Assembly (NCBI GenBank): GCA_032358165.1
Contig: JAALGY010000020.1
Span: 1,302,001-1,366,000, forward strand
Length of the DNA stretch: 64,000 nucleotides
Reading direction: 5' to 3'
DNA from: Diplosphaera chodatii
Lineage: Eukaryota > Chlorophyta > Trebouxiophyceae > Prasiolales > Stichococcaceae
Positions 38,538-48,434 of this stretch are shown piece after piece. How positions within the stretch are numbered: the first letter of the stretch is position 1; every line of letters starts with the position of its first letter. The notes beneath the pieces were generated by a model. That model ran no database searches and had not been told where the DNA came from. It worked only from the letters and a program-made list of their open reading frames with translations. A program made the position numbers and the translations under genes.

Positions 38538-40608
38538 ATGGCAGCTGCAGCAGGGCCCAGCTCACCGGCTCCTGGGCTTGCTTTTGACCCCGAGAAACAT
38601 CAGGTGAGGAGGCCCACCAAGGATGCAGCCGACCAAGCTGCTCTGATGGTCTGTAGAGACAGCGTATCTGGTAGTCTCAATTCGGTGCCACGGGCGTTGG
38701 ATTTCATCCCATATCAGGCGCAGTTTGGACCTTTTGTGCATGCATGTCTCATTTGATGCAACATGCCTCGATGAGACCCTGTGTCACTGGCAGTCCTGTG
38801 CTTGTCAGCGTGTACTGGTCCTTGCTTGCATCCAAGCACCGGGAAGGCGGGTTGGCCGAAGCAACGTGGGCATGACACCCGCATTGCCGATGTCATGAAG
38901 ACCGCCATGGCTTTGCCAAGCGCTGTTTCGCTGCGCATGCTATGGCGTGCTTCAACAAACTCGTAAGGAGGGACACGTCCTGGTTTCTGGGAATGCATGG
39001 GTTTGTTGCCAACGAGATTGCAAGCATGGTGCTCCTTCTGCAGTATGCGGGGGTTGCATACCGAGATCCGGAGTCGCTGGAGGAGACGCCCCTTGTGCCA
39101 GGCATGACGCGCACAGAAAACTCGCTGCGCTGGGGCTTCATCAACAAGGTCTTCGGCATTGTGGGGTGCCAGCTGGCACTTACTGCGGTGAGGTCCCGCA
39201 CCTGTTTGCTGTGTGATGCTGGCATGTGTATGCTGCGAGGTGGCACAGCACCTGCCCAAGGCATGATCATGCAAGCCGCGAAGGCTGCTGCATGCAGGTG
39301 ATTGCCGCCGTCATCATGTTCAACCGGCCTGTACAGCAGTTTGTGCTTGAGAATGTGGCGGTGCAAATCGTGTTTGCGCTGTTGCCTTTCCTGGGTGAGT
39401 TTTTGCTTCAGATGCAGGTGTACATTGTGTCAGGGTATGCACAGTGTTTGCCAGCTGCAGGTGTACATTGTGTCAGGGTATGCACAGTGTTTGCCAGCTG
39501 CTTGAAAACGTATTCAACTCCTCCTCGCAGTCATGATTCCGCTGTTCATCTACCGCAACAAGCACCCGACCAATCTGATATGCCTGGCCATCTTCGTAAG
39601 TTCCTGCCTGGGGTTTACATGTGAAATTCTGCTGATGAGATTGTCTTCTAGCCTGTCTTGTGCTGCTTCCTTCTTGCTCATGGGCGCATCTCCTGATGTA
39701 ACGTGGTGCCCTTGCAGACATTCTGCCTCAGCGTCAGTGTGGGCGCCGCATGCTCGGTGTATGCGCCCGAGATTGTGCTGGAAGCAGTGGTGATTACAGC
39801 CGCCATTGTCAGCGGACTGGCAGCATACAGCTTCCACGCCACGCGCAAGGGCAAAGACTTCACGTGAGTGCGGGTTGTCTGCCACACACACTGAGGCATC
39901 AGCCATGGGCCATCAGTCAGTTGCAGTGCAAGTAGAGCACCATGGAAGGTGCGCTGTACCTCGAATGCTGACATGCTTGTGCACGCAGCTTCATGGGTCC
40001 CTTCCTATTCTCGGCGCTGTGGGGCATGGTCCTGTGGGGCATCATCCAGATCATCTTCAGGTGGGCTGCCTGCAGCGTCCACCTGCTGCCTGGCTACATA
40101 GGTCTGCTGTGCACTGCAACCAAGCATTATAGTAGCTCTTGGGGCTATGCTTGTTGTGCCAACACAGGCCAGGGCCGGTCGGGATGACGATCTATGCGCT
40201 GCTGGGCGCCTTCCTTTTCAGCGCATACATCGTGTATGATGTGCACCTCCTCATTGCCCGTAAGTATCCCACGGCGCCACACACCCAGCATCAGAACTGC
40301 ACCCAACCGTCAGCATGCTCAGTTCTGGTAGCAGTCAGCAAGTGCAGCTTCAGTAACCGGTTTACCGACATATATCCGTGCATTTCAATGCAGGCCACTC
40401 GCTTGACGATTACATCTGGGCGTCAGTGGTTCTTTATCTGGACATCATCAACTTGTGAGCTGCCCCTCCTATACGTCATGCTATCTGATGATATGCATGA
40501 CTTGCATGAGCATCGCGCTGTGAGACTTTATCTATGCCCTGACATCATGCCCTTGCCTGCAGGTTCCTGTACATCCTTCAGTTGTTGGGCCGGTCACAAC
40601 GGAATTGA
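38538..40608 (+). CDS. Lifeguard/BI-1 family membrane protein (TMBIM/LFG)
   Basis: Seven-helix membrane proteins of this family sit in endoplasmic reticulum, Golgi or plasma membrane and affect calcium leak and stress-induced cell death. Start ATG at 38538 (MAAAAGPSSPAPGLAF). Exons carry RDPESLEETPLVPGMT, LRWGFINKVFGIVGCQLALT, IAAVIMFNRPVQQFVLENVA, IPLFIYRNKHPTNLICLAIF, EAVVITAAIVSGLAAYSFHA, FMGPFLFSALWGMVLWGIIQ and MTIYALLGAFLFSAYIVYDV. The end, SLDDYIWASVVLYLDIINLF plus LYILQLLGRSQRN, is the typical C-terminal motif of Lifeguard proteins, with the conserved acidic residues in YVxD and DDYI. The stop TGA is at 40606. Confidence 0.92.
39414..39499 (+). repeat. perfect 43-base tandem duplication in an intron
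   Basis: Two identical 43-base units (39414-39456 and 39457-39499) begin GCAGGTGTACATTGTG and end TTTGCCAGCT. They lie in the Lifeguard intron before the exon starting TCATGATTCCG. The perfect identity suggests a recent event. Confidence 0.9.
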
Positions 40609-40844
40609 GGCCCCAAGCCTGCATGTATGTCTCATGTGTGCCGTGACAACTTTAAGGAAGTGTGTAGGCGTGCATATCCAGACGTGCTTGTTGTATGGGC
40701 ATGATAGGTCCAGTCGTTTGCTGGTGCACGGTACATGTTACAACCCTGTAGAGATGTAGATGGACGCTGCCCATCGCTGCTGTGCATGGTCAACATGCCA
40801 GGGTTTGGACATCCAAGTGTCGTGTTGACCTTCCCAACCCCCCT
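40609..40844. other. 3' flank of the Lifeguard gene
   Basis: No exon was recognised. This is the expected 3' untranslated region and the edge of the repeat element that begins near 40845. Confidence 0.3.
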
Positions 40845-41054
40845 TTGTTATCAACCAAACTGCGCCCCCTTTGCCAGTGAACATGTGACTCTAATTTCGA
40901 CCATCCTGTGCCCCCTTTTTTATCGTCTCACCGCAGCCCCTTTGTTGTTGTCTTATTGATCAAGGTACCCCTTTGTGATTGACCTCACTGCAGCCCCATT
41001 TGATATTGACCACCTTGCGGCCCCTTTGTTATTGACCATGTGATGACCCTGTTT

Positions 41055-41245
41055 CGTGGTCAACAACAAAGGGGTTCAAGTGTCATGAGGACGTTGAACC
41101 AAGCAAGGCAACGAACAAAGGGGGTACCGTGCTGGATAACAAAAGGGTTGAGAGCGATCAGCAAGACACAGCGTGTCGACATTCACAATCAAGCAGGGCA
41201 ACCGTTGCATGTGGATGCACTGCAGCCCTTTCGTCGTCGACCATG
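41055..41245 (+). repeat. left arm of the foldback element
   Basis: Begins TGGTCAACAACAAAGGGG and contains TTCAAGTGTCATGAG, CCAAGCAAGGCAAC, AAAGGGGGTACCGTGCT and CACAGCGTGT. The same blocks appear in reverse complement, in the mirrored order, at 42585-42770. Divergence of roughly one base in six by eye suggests an old insertion. Confidence 0.75.
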
Positions 41246-42584
41246 CAGTACGCCTTTGTCATCGTCTTACCGCAGCCCCTTTGTTGTTGAGCTTTCCATA
41301 ACCCCTTTGTTATTGACCATCTTGTGCCCCTTTGTAACTGTCCCCTTTGTTATTGACCACTCTAGCCCGTTTCGTTATCAACCATGCAACAACGACGGGG
41401 CTCCTGGTCATCGTTATTTCACTGTGGTCAATCACAAAGGGGCAAGAGTCTGGTCAGTTATACCGCGTGCAGACATGAACCCTCCCTTTTTGTTTGACCA
41501 CTGTGCCCCTTTAGTTGTTGACCAAGTAAAACTACCACAGCGCCGGTCCCGATCGTTCTGCGGTTTTCCGCGACGGCGCTTGGACAATAGGAAGCTCGGA
41601 AAAATGGAAGTTTGACCAGGCCCCGGTCCACGATGACCCGACGAGTCGCACGTTCGATCCCGGTTCGATCCCCGCTAGTTTCACTCGCCGCTAGTTTGAC
41701 TCGGAACCCCTTTGTATTTGAAGCAGCGGCCCTTCGTTGTTCGCGGTGGTCGGCAACAAAGGGGCCGTGTGAGACAACAGAGAAACCGGGCAACAGAGCA
41801 AACTGAGACACCCATCAGAAAACAGAAAGAGAAACCAGAGAAAGCCCCAAAGAGACCAAAGAAAGATTAAAACAAAGGGGCCCCGTGAGACAAGAGACAA
41901 AAGGAGAGAGAACAGAGACATCCAGAGAAAACGGAATGACAGAAAACAGAAAGAGAAGACCGATGGTCAATGACAAAGGACGCAAACAAGAAAGACCCAA
42001 AAGCAAACAGCAAGAGAAAATAGATGGTCACAACAAAGGGTGCCACTCATCGAGGAAACAGACAAAGCTCCCACAGAAAACAGAACTTCATAGACAACCT
42101 ATGAGCTGCCCTGGTCAACAACAAAGGGGCTGGAAGCAACATCCGTATATGGACAGATGCAAGGCCGCGTTGCAGGACAGAACAACCAACGAGCCCTTCG
42201 TTGTTGACCACGCGCCATTTGTACTGATGACGCGTTGGCCCCTTTGTTATCGACCATGCAATCAACCAAAGGGGCCGCATCGAGCCGACAGCACTTGTCT
42301 CGCACTGTCGACTGGGCTCCTTGCAGCCCCTTTGTTATTTGACCACTGTGCCCCTTTGTTGTTGACTTGGTCCAGTGTCCTGATAACGCGGACCCCTTTG
42401 TTATCGACCATGCAATATTGACCAGGGCCATTGTCTTGATGACCCGTTGGACCCTTGGTTATCGACCATGCATTAATTAAAAGGCTGAATGAGACGATAA
42501 CAAAGGGGCCGATTGAGACAGTGACAAAGGGGAACATTGAGTCAACAACAAAGGGGCTGCGGTGCGTCAATAACAAAGGGAAAA

Positions 42585-42770
42585 TTGAATCAACAACGAA
42601 GGGGCTGCAGTGAATCCACAACGGTTGCTTGGCTGCAAACGTTAACACGCTGTGTACTGCTGATTGCTTTCAACCCCTTTGTTATTGAGCACGGTACCCC
42701 CTTTGTTGTTGCCTTGCTTGGTCCAGTGTACTCATGACACTTGGACCCGTGCCGTTTGTTATTGACCAGT
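42585..42770 (-). repeat. right arm of the foldback element
   Basis: Its complement reads TGGTCAATAACAAACGGCAC, then GTCCAAGTGTCATGAG, CCAAGCAAGGCAAC, AAAGGGGGTACCGTGCTC and CACAGCGTGTTAACG, matching the left arm block by block. Confidence 0.75.
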
Positions 42771-42880
42771 GCAAGTGTACTGATGACGCGGTGGACCCCT
42801 TTGTTGACCGCGAAATAGTCTCCCATGGTCATAACAATGGGGCTTGGCAAGGTCAATAACAAAGGGGTTACGGTGTCCAC

Positions 42881-43270
42881 AATAACGATTGCGCTGCTTG
42901 GCTGTTAAACGTCGACAGTGCAATGTACCAATGTTCAAACCAACATATTTGCATCCAACCACTGCCGGAGCCATTGCAACATTGTCATCGCCTTGTCGTT
43001 GCCGCACATCACAGAGCCATAAACAACGTGCAACGTGTCACAAGTCACCTGACGTGCGATTGTCCGCTGGGCCGGTCAAAAGTCTCGGCGCACACATTTC
43101 ACTGCGTCGCCAGCATCTGACACACAGCATTGTTGTGTTAACACCATCTAGAGTGTGCAGCAAGTCAGAGCCCAGCAACACATTTATAATAGATCTCTTT
43201 GCTTAACCCACGTGCGGTCTGAGCCAGGCCTTGAAGCACACATCCCGATATCACTTGGCTGCACATCAGC
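42881..43270. other. intergenic region before the FHA-parvulin gene
   Basis: Contains a short sequence near 42884-42935 (GCTTGGCTG and AAACGT flanked by CCACAA) that resembles part of the right arm as a direct repeat. Otherwise nothing was recognised; the promoter of the next gene should lie here. Confidence 0.3.
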
Positions 43271-44906
43271 ATGAGCTTCAAGACGCCCCCTTGGGCTTCG
43301 CAACCGTGCCGCACTGCCACGCTCGAGGTGTGTTCTCTGTACTTGCATGGATTTCGGTCAAGACACGCGCATTACTGGCATCCTGCACTGCTCCCTGTCA
43401 TCTGCGCATCCGGGAAGCAGTATGAGTTGCTAACCCCGCACGCAGTCGCACTCTGGCAACGGAGCCACGGAGACGGTGCCGATCGACAAGCAGCCAGCGT
43501 ATGTGCTGGGTCGGCAGCCCGATGCTGTGGATGTCACGCTGGCGGAGCCATCAGCATCGTGGCAGCACGCAGCGCTGGTGCACCATGAGGACGGCCGCCT
43601 GTTTCTGATTGACCTCGGATCGGTGAGCCAGAGCAGCTGACTAAGCGGAGAGTCGTCTGTATTTCGACGCAGGGACGCCCAGCTGGTACTGCAGCGCATC
43701 TGATGCATACATCCTGGTTTGGCAACGGCATGTAACATGAAGCGTGTGAGGCCTGCAGACACACGGCACAACATTGGACGGCTCGCCGGTGGCGCCCAAC
43801 AAGCCGGTGCAGCTGCAGGACGGCGCGCGTCTGGCCTTTGGCACATCGCCGGCTGCCACGCACATCGTGCGCTGCGAATCCTCAGGTACTGTCCCTAATT
43901 CTGCACCTGCAAGTAACACATGTGTTCACAGTGACATGTGTAGCAGTATCATGGGCCGGATGCGGTACCTCACGGACACTGCCGAACGAGCTTGTGCACG
44001 ACCAAATCCCCTGCAAGTCGAGTAGTTAGATGAGGGGAGGTAGCGGCAGGAATGACAGTGTGGCCACAGTCAGACGTCTGGTGTCATGCCACCAGCATCC
44101 ATATCCACGGCAAAAATGCATTGCCACTTGGCAGTGCGTCAGCTGCTTGTCTGGTCCGGCAGGTCAGAAGCGGCGGGGTCGTGACGACGACAGTGGCGCA
44201 GCAGAGAAGCGGCAGCAGCGCAACACAGTGCGTGCTTCGCACCTGCTGGTGAAGCACCGCGACTCACGCCGGCCCTCGTCCTGGAAGGAGGCCAACATCA
44301 CACGCACCAAGGTGCAGGAAACCAGCAAGCAAAGCCCTCGGTCTGAGATGGCAGCGATCATGGCCTGTTGTGGTGTGTGCAAGCCCGGCATGAGAAGAAG
44401 CTTTATGGAACCTCTGCTGCAATAGCAGTGCACTCGGAACTGTTGTGCCAGAAACAGGGCACCATCGCATGTGGCCAGCCCTGCCATACAAACTGCGATG
44501 ACCTGCGTGCAGGAGGAGGCGCTGAACATGATACAGCAGTATAGGCAGCAGATCAGCAGCGGTGCCGTGGACTTTGGCACACTCGCCTCCACGGAGAGTC
44601 ACTGCTCCAGCGCCAAGCGGGGCGGCGACCTGGGCCCCTTCGGCCCCGGCCAGATGCAGAAGGCATTTGAGGATGTGAGCCACTCTTGGCAATGCCATGC
44701 AGTGTCAGTACACCTCCACCGGTCATGGCGATGTGGGCTGTAGCATATTATAAAGTGCTGCTTCTTGCCAGGTGACATGCGTGCAACTGACGGCGCTGTC
44801 TGTACTTGATCGCACCACACAGGCAACGTGTGCGCTGGAGGTTGGGCAGCTGTCAGAGCCGGTGTTCAGCGACTCGGGTGTGCACCTCATACTCAGGACT
44901 GAGTAG
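43271..44906 (+). CDS. FHA domain - parvulin-type peptidyl-prolyl isomerase fusion
   Basis: Six exons in phase: 43271-43327, 43446-43620, 43759-43885, 44163-44311, 44513-44674 and 44823-44906. The N-terminal half is an FHA phosphothreonine-binding domain: YVLGRQPDAVDVTL, SASWQHAAL (the SxxH core), LFLIDLGS then HGTTLDGSPV. A basic linker GQKRRGRDDDSG leads to a parvulin domain with VRASHLLVKHRDSRRPSSW, a short insert, DFGTLASTESHCSSAKRGGD and LGPFGPGQMQKAFEDA. It ends EPVFSDSGVHLILRTE. The Arg pair after HRDS and the CSSAKRGGDLG block fit Pin1-type, phospho-Ser/Thr-Pro-specific parvulins, with FHA in place of the WW domain. A likely nuclear signalling role is inferred. It resembles in layout FHA-parvulins known from trypanosomatids. 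Confidence 0.88.
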
Positions 44907-45226
44907 CGTGGCCTGGGCTTGACAATGGGCAGCTGCCGCCGTTTTGCTTGACAACCTTAATCCCCTTAGCAGCTAGGCAGTAGCAGGCAATGGCCAAGGT
45001 GGTGCTATCAGACCCAATGTGTTGTTAGTCACCAAGCGCATACAAGCACGCAGGGTTTCTTGCACTGCCAGCTGCATGTCCTCTGTACTGTCGCCATTGA
45101 GCTCAGCTGTTTGCTGCCCGGCCCCTGCCTCCGCCCCGTCCACCCGCCCTGTTGCCCCGGCCACGGCCTCTGCCTCCACGGCCACCACCCCTCCCCCCTC
45201 GCCTGCAGTTCGACGGCTTTGAGCTG
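44907..45226. other. convergent 3' region
   Basis: Lies between the FHA-parvulin stop and the predicted end of the gamma-glutamylcyclotransferase-like gene. A minus-strand frame stays open down to 44973 and could be an alternative C-terminal exon rich in Gly, Ala and Glu. No other feature is seen. Confidence 0.3.
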
Positions 45227-46597
45227 TCACAAGGACAGCAGCAGTCGAGTACGGTGTCTCAAGCTCAGTATGAGTCACGCATGAGGCCTCGAAGTATCGT
45301 CCAGCAGACCCAAACATTGCCTTCTGTGCACCTCTGCTGCTCGCTGCCAACCCGGATCTTGGGCAGCGCTGCCATAATGCTGCCGTCGATGGCGGACGTG
45401 TAGTAGCGCTGGTCGCGCTCCTTGCCGTGCACCGACGGCAGCGACTCCAGCCACCGGCACCACTCCTCGTCCAGCGGCCACTCCCTGGCACCTGCCACCC
45501 AGCCAGCGCATCATCATCTCAACCCCTCCCAATACCTGTGAAGCCCCACTGCATGGTCCATCCTGATGGTGATATGAACCAATAGCACATCGCACCCTGC
45601 TGCCTTGGTCTGTCTTCAAAGCCATCAGTGCATCAACTTGAACCTGGCAAGCTGCATGTGCATCACAGCCACCCTGCCCCATTGCCAGACGCACCTGTCC
45701 GCAGCAGGTCGAGGTAGCGCTCGCTCGGTGGCAAGCCGTCCTCGATCAGCCTGTGGTCTGGTGACACGAACGCGATGCAGGGGACCGTGCCGCCGCTGTA
45801 CAGGCTCGCCATGAACTCCACTGGCCTGCAGCACCACTGCGGAAACTCGGCCATGATGCAACGTTGTATACACTGAAGGTATACACTGAAGATGGCATGG
45901 TGCCCACCTATACTCGTGCTCCATGTTGGTCAGCTTCGTCTGCAACTCAGTCACAGCAAATGAGGCAAAATGAGGCAAAATGAGGCTTTGCAAACACAAT
46001 GGAAGCCACAGCATGCAGATGCCACAGTGTGCACCTATCCATCATGCCAACGTTCACGAAGTGCACCAGAACGGTTGTCACCATGTCTGCCGGCTGCAGG
46101 CGGTGCACCACACCGTGCACAGCGTCCATGCCCGACGGCACCACCTCACCCTCCGCAACTTGCACGAGGTTGCCCATCGCACCTCTGCAGGCTCGAGGAT
46201 CCCAATGTGAGCATGGACACTGTATGCGGAACCAGGCTATGCCACACCAGCTCCCGCTGCACTAGCAAGGCGACTTAAAACTCAGCGTGCTGCATCAGTC
46301 GACATGCACCTGTGGTTGAAGGCCAGACGCCACCCTGGGAGCTTTGCTGCAGCAGAAAACAGCATCCAACTTTCGTTCCACGTTTTGCAAGTGAGCTTAC
46401 ATACAGAGTTCAACATTGCGAGCATAGCTAGGAGCATAATGCGCACCTGCATGCGACTCCAGTGGCGTAATGCCGCGGGCCCCAGTGAGCTTCTTCGGTG
46501 AGATATTGGCTCCGAAGGCAAAGTAGTAGATGCAGTCTGCGCCAATCCCAAACCGGGAGGCCTGCAGTCGATAGCCGCCAAGCGGGTGAATTGCCAT
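45227..46597 (-). CDS. gamma-glutamylcyclotransferase-like protein
   Basis: Exons read leftwards from an ATG at 46597. The first has IYYFAFGANISPKKL, the family's YxxxGSN-type substrate loop, and RGITPLESHA. Next come KLPGWRLAFNHR and GAMGNLVQVAEGEVVPSGMD with AVHGVVHRLQPADM. Then TKLTNMEHEYR, carrying the Glu expected to be catalytic, and the exon RPVEFMASLYSGGTVPCIAF with VSPDHRLIEDGLPPSERYLD and LLRTG. A further exon has AREWPLDEEWCRWLESLPSV and RDQRYYTSAIDGSIMAALPK. The fold degrades gamma-glutamyl amino acids or related compounds; the substrate is not shown. The stop is placed at 45227 after a weak acceptor, so the C-terminus is uncertain. An orphan copy of one exon lies at 8271-8385. 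Confidence 0.75.
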
Positions 46598-46684
46598 TTA
46601 GGTGTTGACATGGTGCTCGACTTGTAAGCACCACAAGCAGCATGCTGCCATAACGTGGGTACTGCAGCACCAATTCCTGCAGCC

Positions 46685-48166
46685 CTACTCTCGAAAGTGC
46701 ACATCATGATGATCAACCACCTTAAAATGGAGTCGAGCTGGAGCCCTGCAACTCACCAGGTTACCCGGCGGCACGACGGTGTCGCCGGCTGTGGCCACAT
46801 ATGGCACATCAAGCAGTGTCGGGGCCTGAGTGCCGCCCAGGGGCACCTCCCATCGTATCCTGAATGGCTCATGGTAGCCGACACGGCTGATGAGCTGCAC
46901 CGCTGCCACTGTGAAGCTGACCGGCTGCCAGCTGGCTGCCAGCTCCTGCGCAAGAGGACGGGCGGTGTCTGGTTTGACCCATGCCACACGACTGACGTGC
47001 ACACGACACCTTGTGCATACAGAGGCCGCAGCTGCAATGCACCCTGCAGTGCGCCAGCGCACACACACTGCACCTTTGCAGCAGCCTCTGCCTCTGCCGC
47101 GCTGCGCCACTGGCCCAGGGAGAAGTGTGGCACAAACTCGGTGATGCCGCGCTCTGCATCCGCGCTGAGCTCCGTGCAGCTGGGGAACGCTCCCGCCAGC
47201 GCCGCCTGCAGCTGCTTCAGCTCTGCAGTTGTTGCACACCAACAACAGGTTAAGCTGCTATGGCTATGGCGAGACTGCAGCTCGCGTTTGCAGCATGACG
47301 GCATGGCATAATTCCACAGGCTGCATGAAGCAGATGCTGCCAGGAGCTGACACAAGCAGTGGGGATGGACCCGCCTTCGGACTGTGGGTCCAGCCACAAC
47401 GTGGCGCTGCTCTTGCCATGCACGAAGTGCTTGAAGGTGTTGAGCGTCACCTAGACAGAGTATGCCAGCGGGGTCAGCGGGACACCCGAAGCGCAGCTGG
47501 CCCTGCAGATGCAGCGAGTCAAATCCTGCACCTCCGCAAACCCGTACGAAATGCACCTGGAATGGGTGGATGTCCCGCAGTGCTGACGCCGCAGTGGCTG
47601 CAGCAGCTTCAAACGTGCTGCCGGTGTCCTCCAGAAAGGGGTACAGCAGGTTGGCGTGTGGCGGCCACCGCACAAAGCCCTGCACACACGGCGAACCAGT
47701 ATTGGCGACTGCTGCCATATTCCACAGCTTGCTCTACGTTTGGCGGACTGACAGACTGCTCTGTGGTGCCTAGAGAACACGTCTGTACCTTGTCCTTGAA
47801 GCAGCGGACCTCCTGCAGTTGACGCCAAACCAAGCGCTCCGGAATCAAGCACAGGGCACTGCTGTGCGACTTCGGCTGTGCACCACCGGACACCGTGCTG
47901 CCTCCCGCTGGCTGCTTACCGCTGTTGCTGTTGGGGTCCTGCGCCGCGTCTGCTACAGTGTCACCTGTGCTGACATCAGGGTGTCCACCACCTTGATGTC
48001 GCGGAGGCGGCTGCTTCAGGCCCAAAGGCGATGCTGCGCAGGAGACATTCATGAATGCTCTGGTGAGCCTCTGGTAGCGCGCGCTAGGTGCGTGGAGCAA
48101 CCTCAGACATGCATAGCGATTCCATGCTGGCGTCGGCAGAGCACACATGCATGACGCTGCCAACAT
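46685..48166 (-). CDS. 2H phosphoesterase superfamily protein (2'-5' RNA ligase-like)
   Basis: Members hydrolyse or form 2'-5' and cyclic phosphodiester bonds in RNA. The ATG at 48166 begins a leader MLAASCMCALPTPAWNR, with Arg and no early acids. A Gly/Pro/Ser-rich stretch is followed by SSALCLIPERLVWRQLQEVR. The next exon reads GFVRWPPHANLLYPFLEDTG, whose HxN fits the first 2H motif, then ALRDIHPFQVHF. A later exon has FPSCTELSADAERGITEFVP and HFSLGQW, giving the second HxS motif. The C-terminus includes LISRVGYHEPFRIRWEVPLG and ends FKVVDHHDVHFRE. Both catalytic His are present. Only 87 bases separate its stop from the start of the next minus-strand gene. An internal ATG at about 48052 could give a form without the leader. 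Confidence 0.8.
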
Positions 48167-48434
48167 CCGGATGGACGGCTAGGCAGTTGCATGCGTGGAA
48201 CGGCACAATGCGAAGTTCAAATGTTTCTGCCTGCTAAGCGAGCATCACAATATGGATGCTGCATTTGGCCACAACCATCTGGGGATCTTGGCAGATATCT
48301 GCTGGCATCACGTGCCATGGTGTGTGACTTGCACCGCCATCGCAAAGTCAGCATCATTTCGACGCCGCAGCTAGCCCCATGACGTCTTGACTTCGGTGAT
48401 TCCCAAGCTGTGCGCCAGGGTGCACGGCTGCGCT
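48167..48434. promoter_or_regulatory. short bidirectional promoter region
   Basis: Only 268 bases lie between the start codons of the 2H protein (minus) and the RETICULATA-like protein (plus), so the two genes must share or abut promoters. No specific element was recognised. Confidence 0.45.

Larger units (their letters stand above)
40845..42880. mobile_element. foldback (long inverted repeat) element made of a short dispersed motif
   Basis: The motif CCCCTTTGTTATTGACCA and close variants (TTGTTGTTGAC, TTGTTATCGACC) occur some 30-40 times here by eye. They are mostly in this orientation in the left half and mostly as the complement TGGTCAATAACAAAGGGG in the right third. A second unit, near GTACTGATGACGCG and TGGACCCC, recurs between copies. 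The whole is a large inverted repeat: the left arm (about 41055-41245) pairs with the right arm (about 42585-42770), and weaker pairing extends to roughly 41370 and 42480. A purine-rich core lies between. No transposase frame was seen, so it looks like a non-autonomous foldback or MITE-like element. Target duplications were not found. Open frames inside it have no coding character. Confidence 0.75.

Noticed and set aside
41640..41705. GGTTCGATCCCC-like sequence resembling a tRNA T arm
   Set aside because: No acceptor, D or anticodon arms could be folded around it, and the sequence is a small local duplication inside the repeat element.
40845..42880. Regular short repeats that at first glance resemble a CRISPR array
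   Set aside because: Copies occur in both orientations, vary in sequence and spacing, and lie in an intron-rich nuclear genome without cas genes. The mirrored arms fit a foldback element better.
46753..47718. A 321-codon uninterrupted minus-strand frame
   Set aside because: It contains genuine 2H phosphoesterase exons, but also introns read through by chance, as the conserved blocks change frame.
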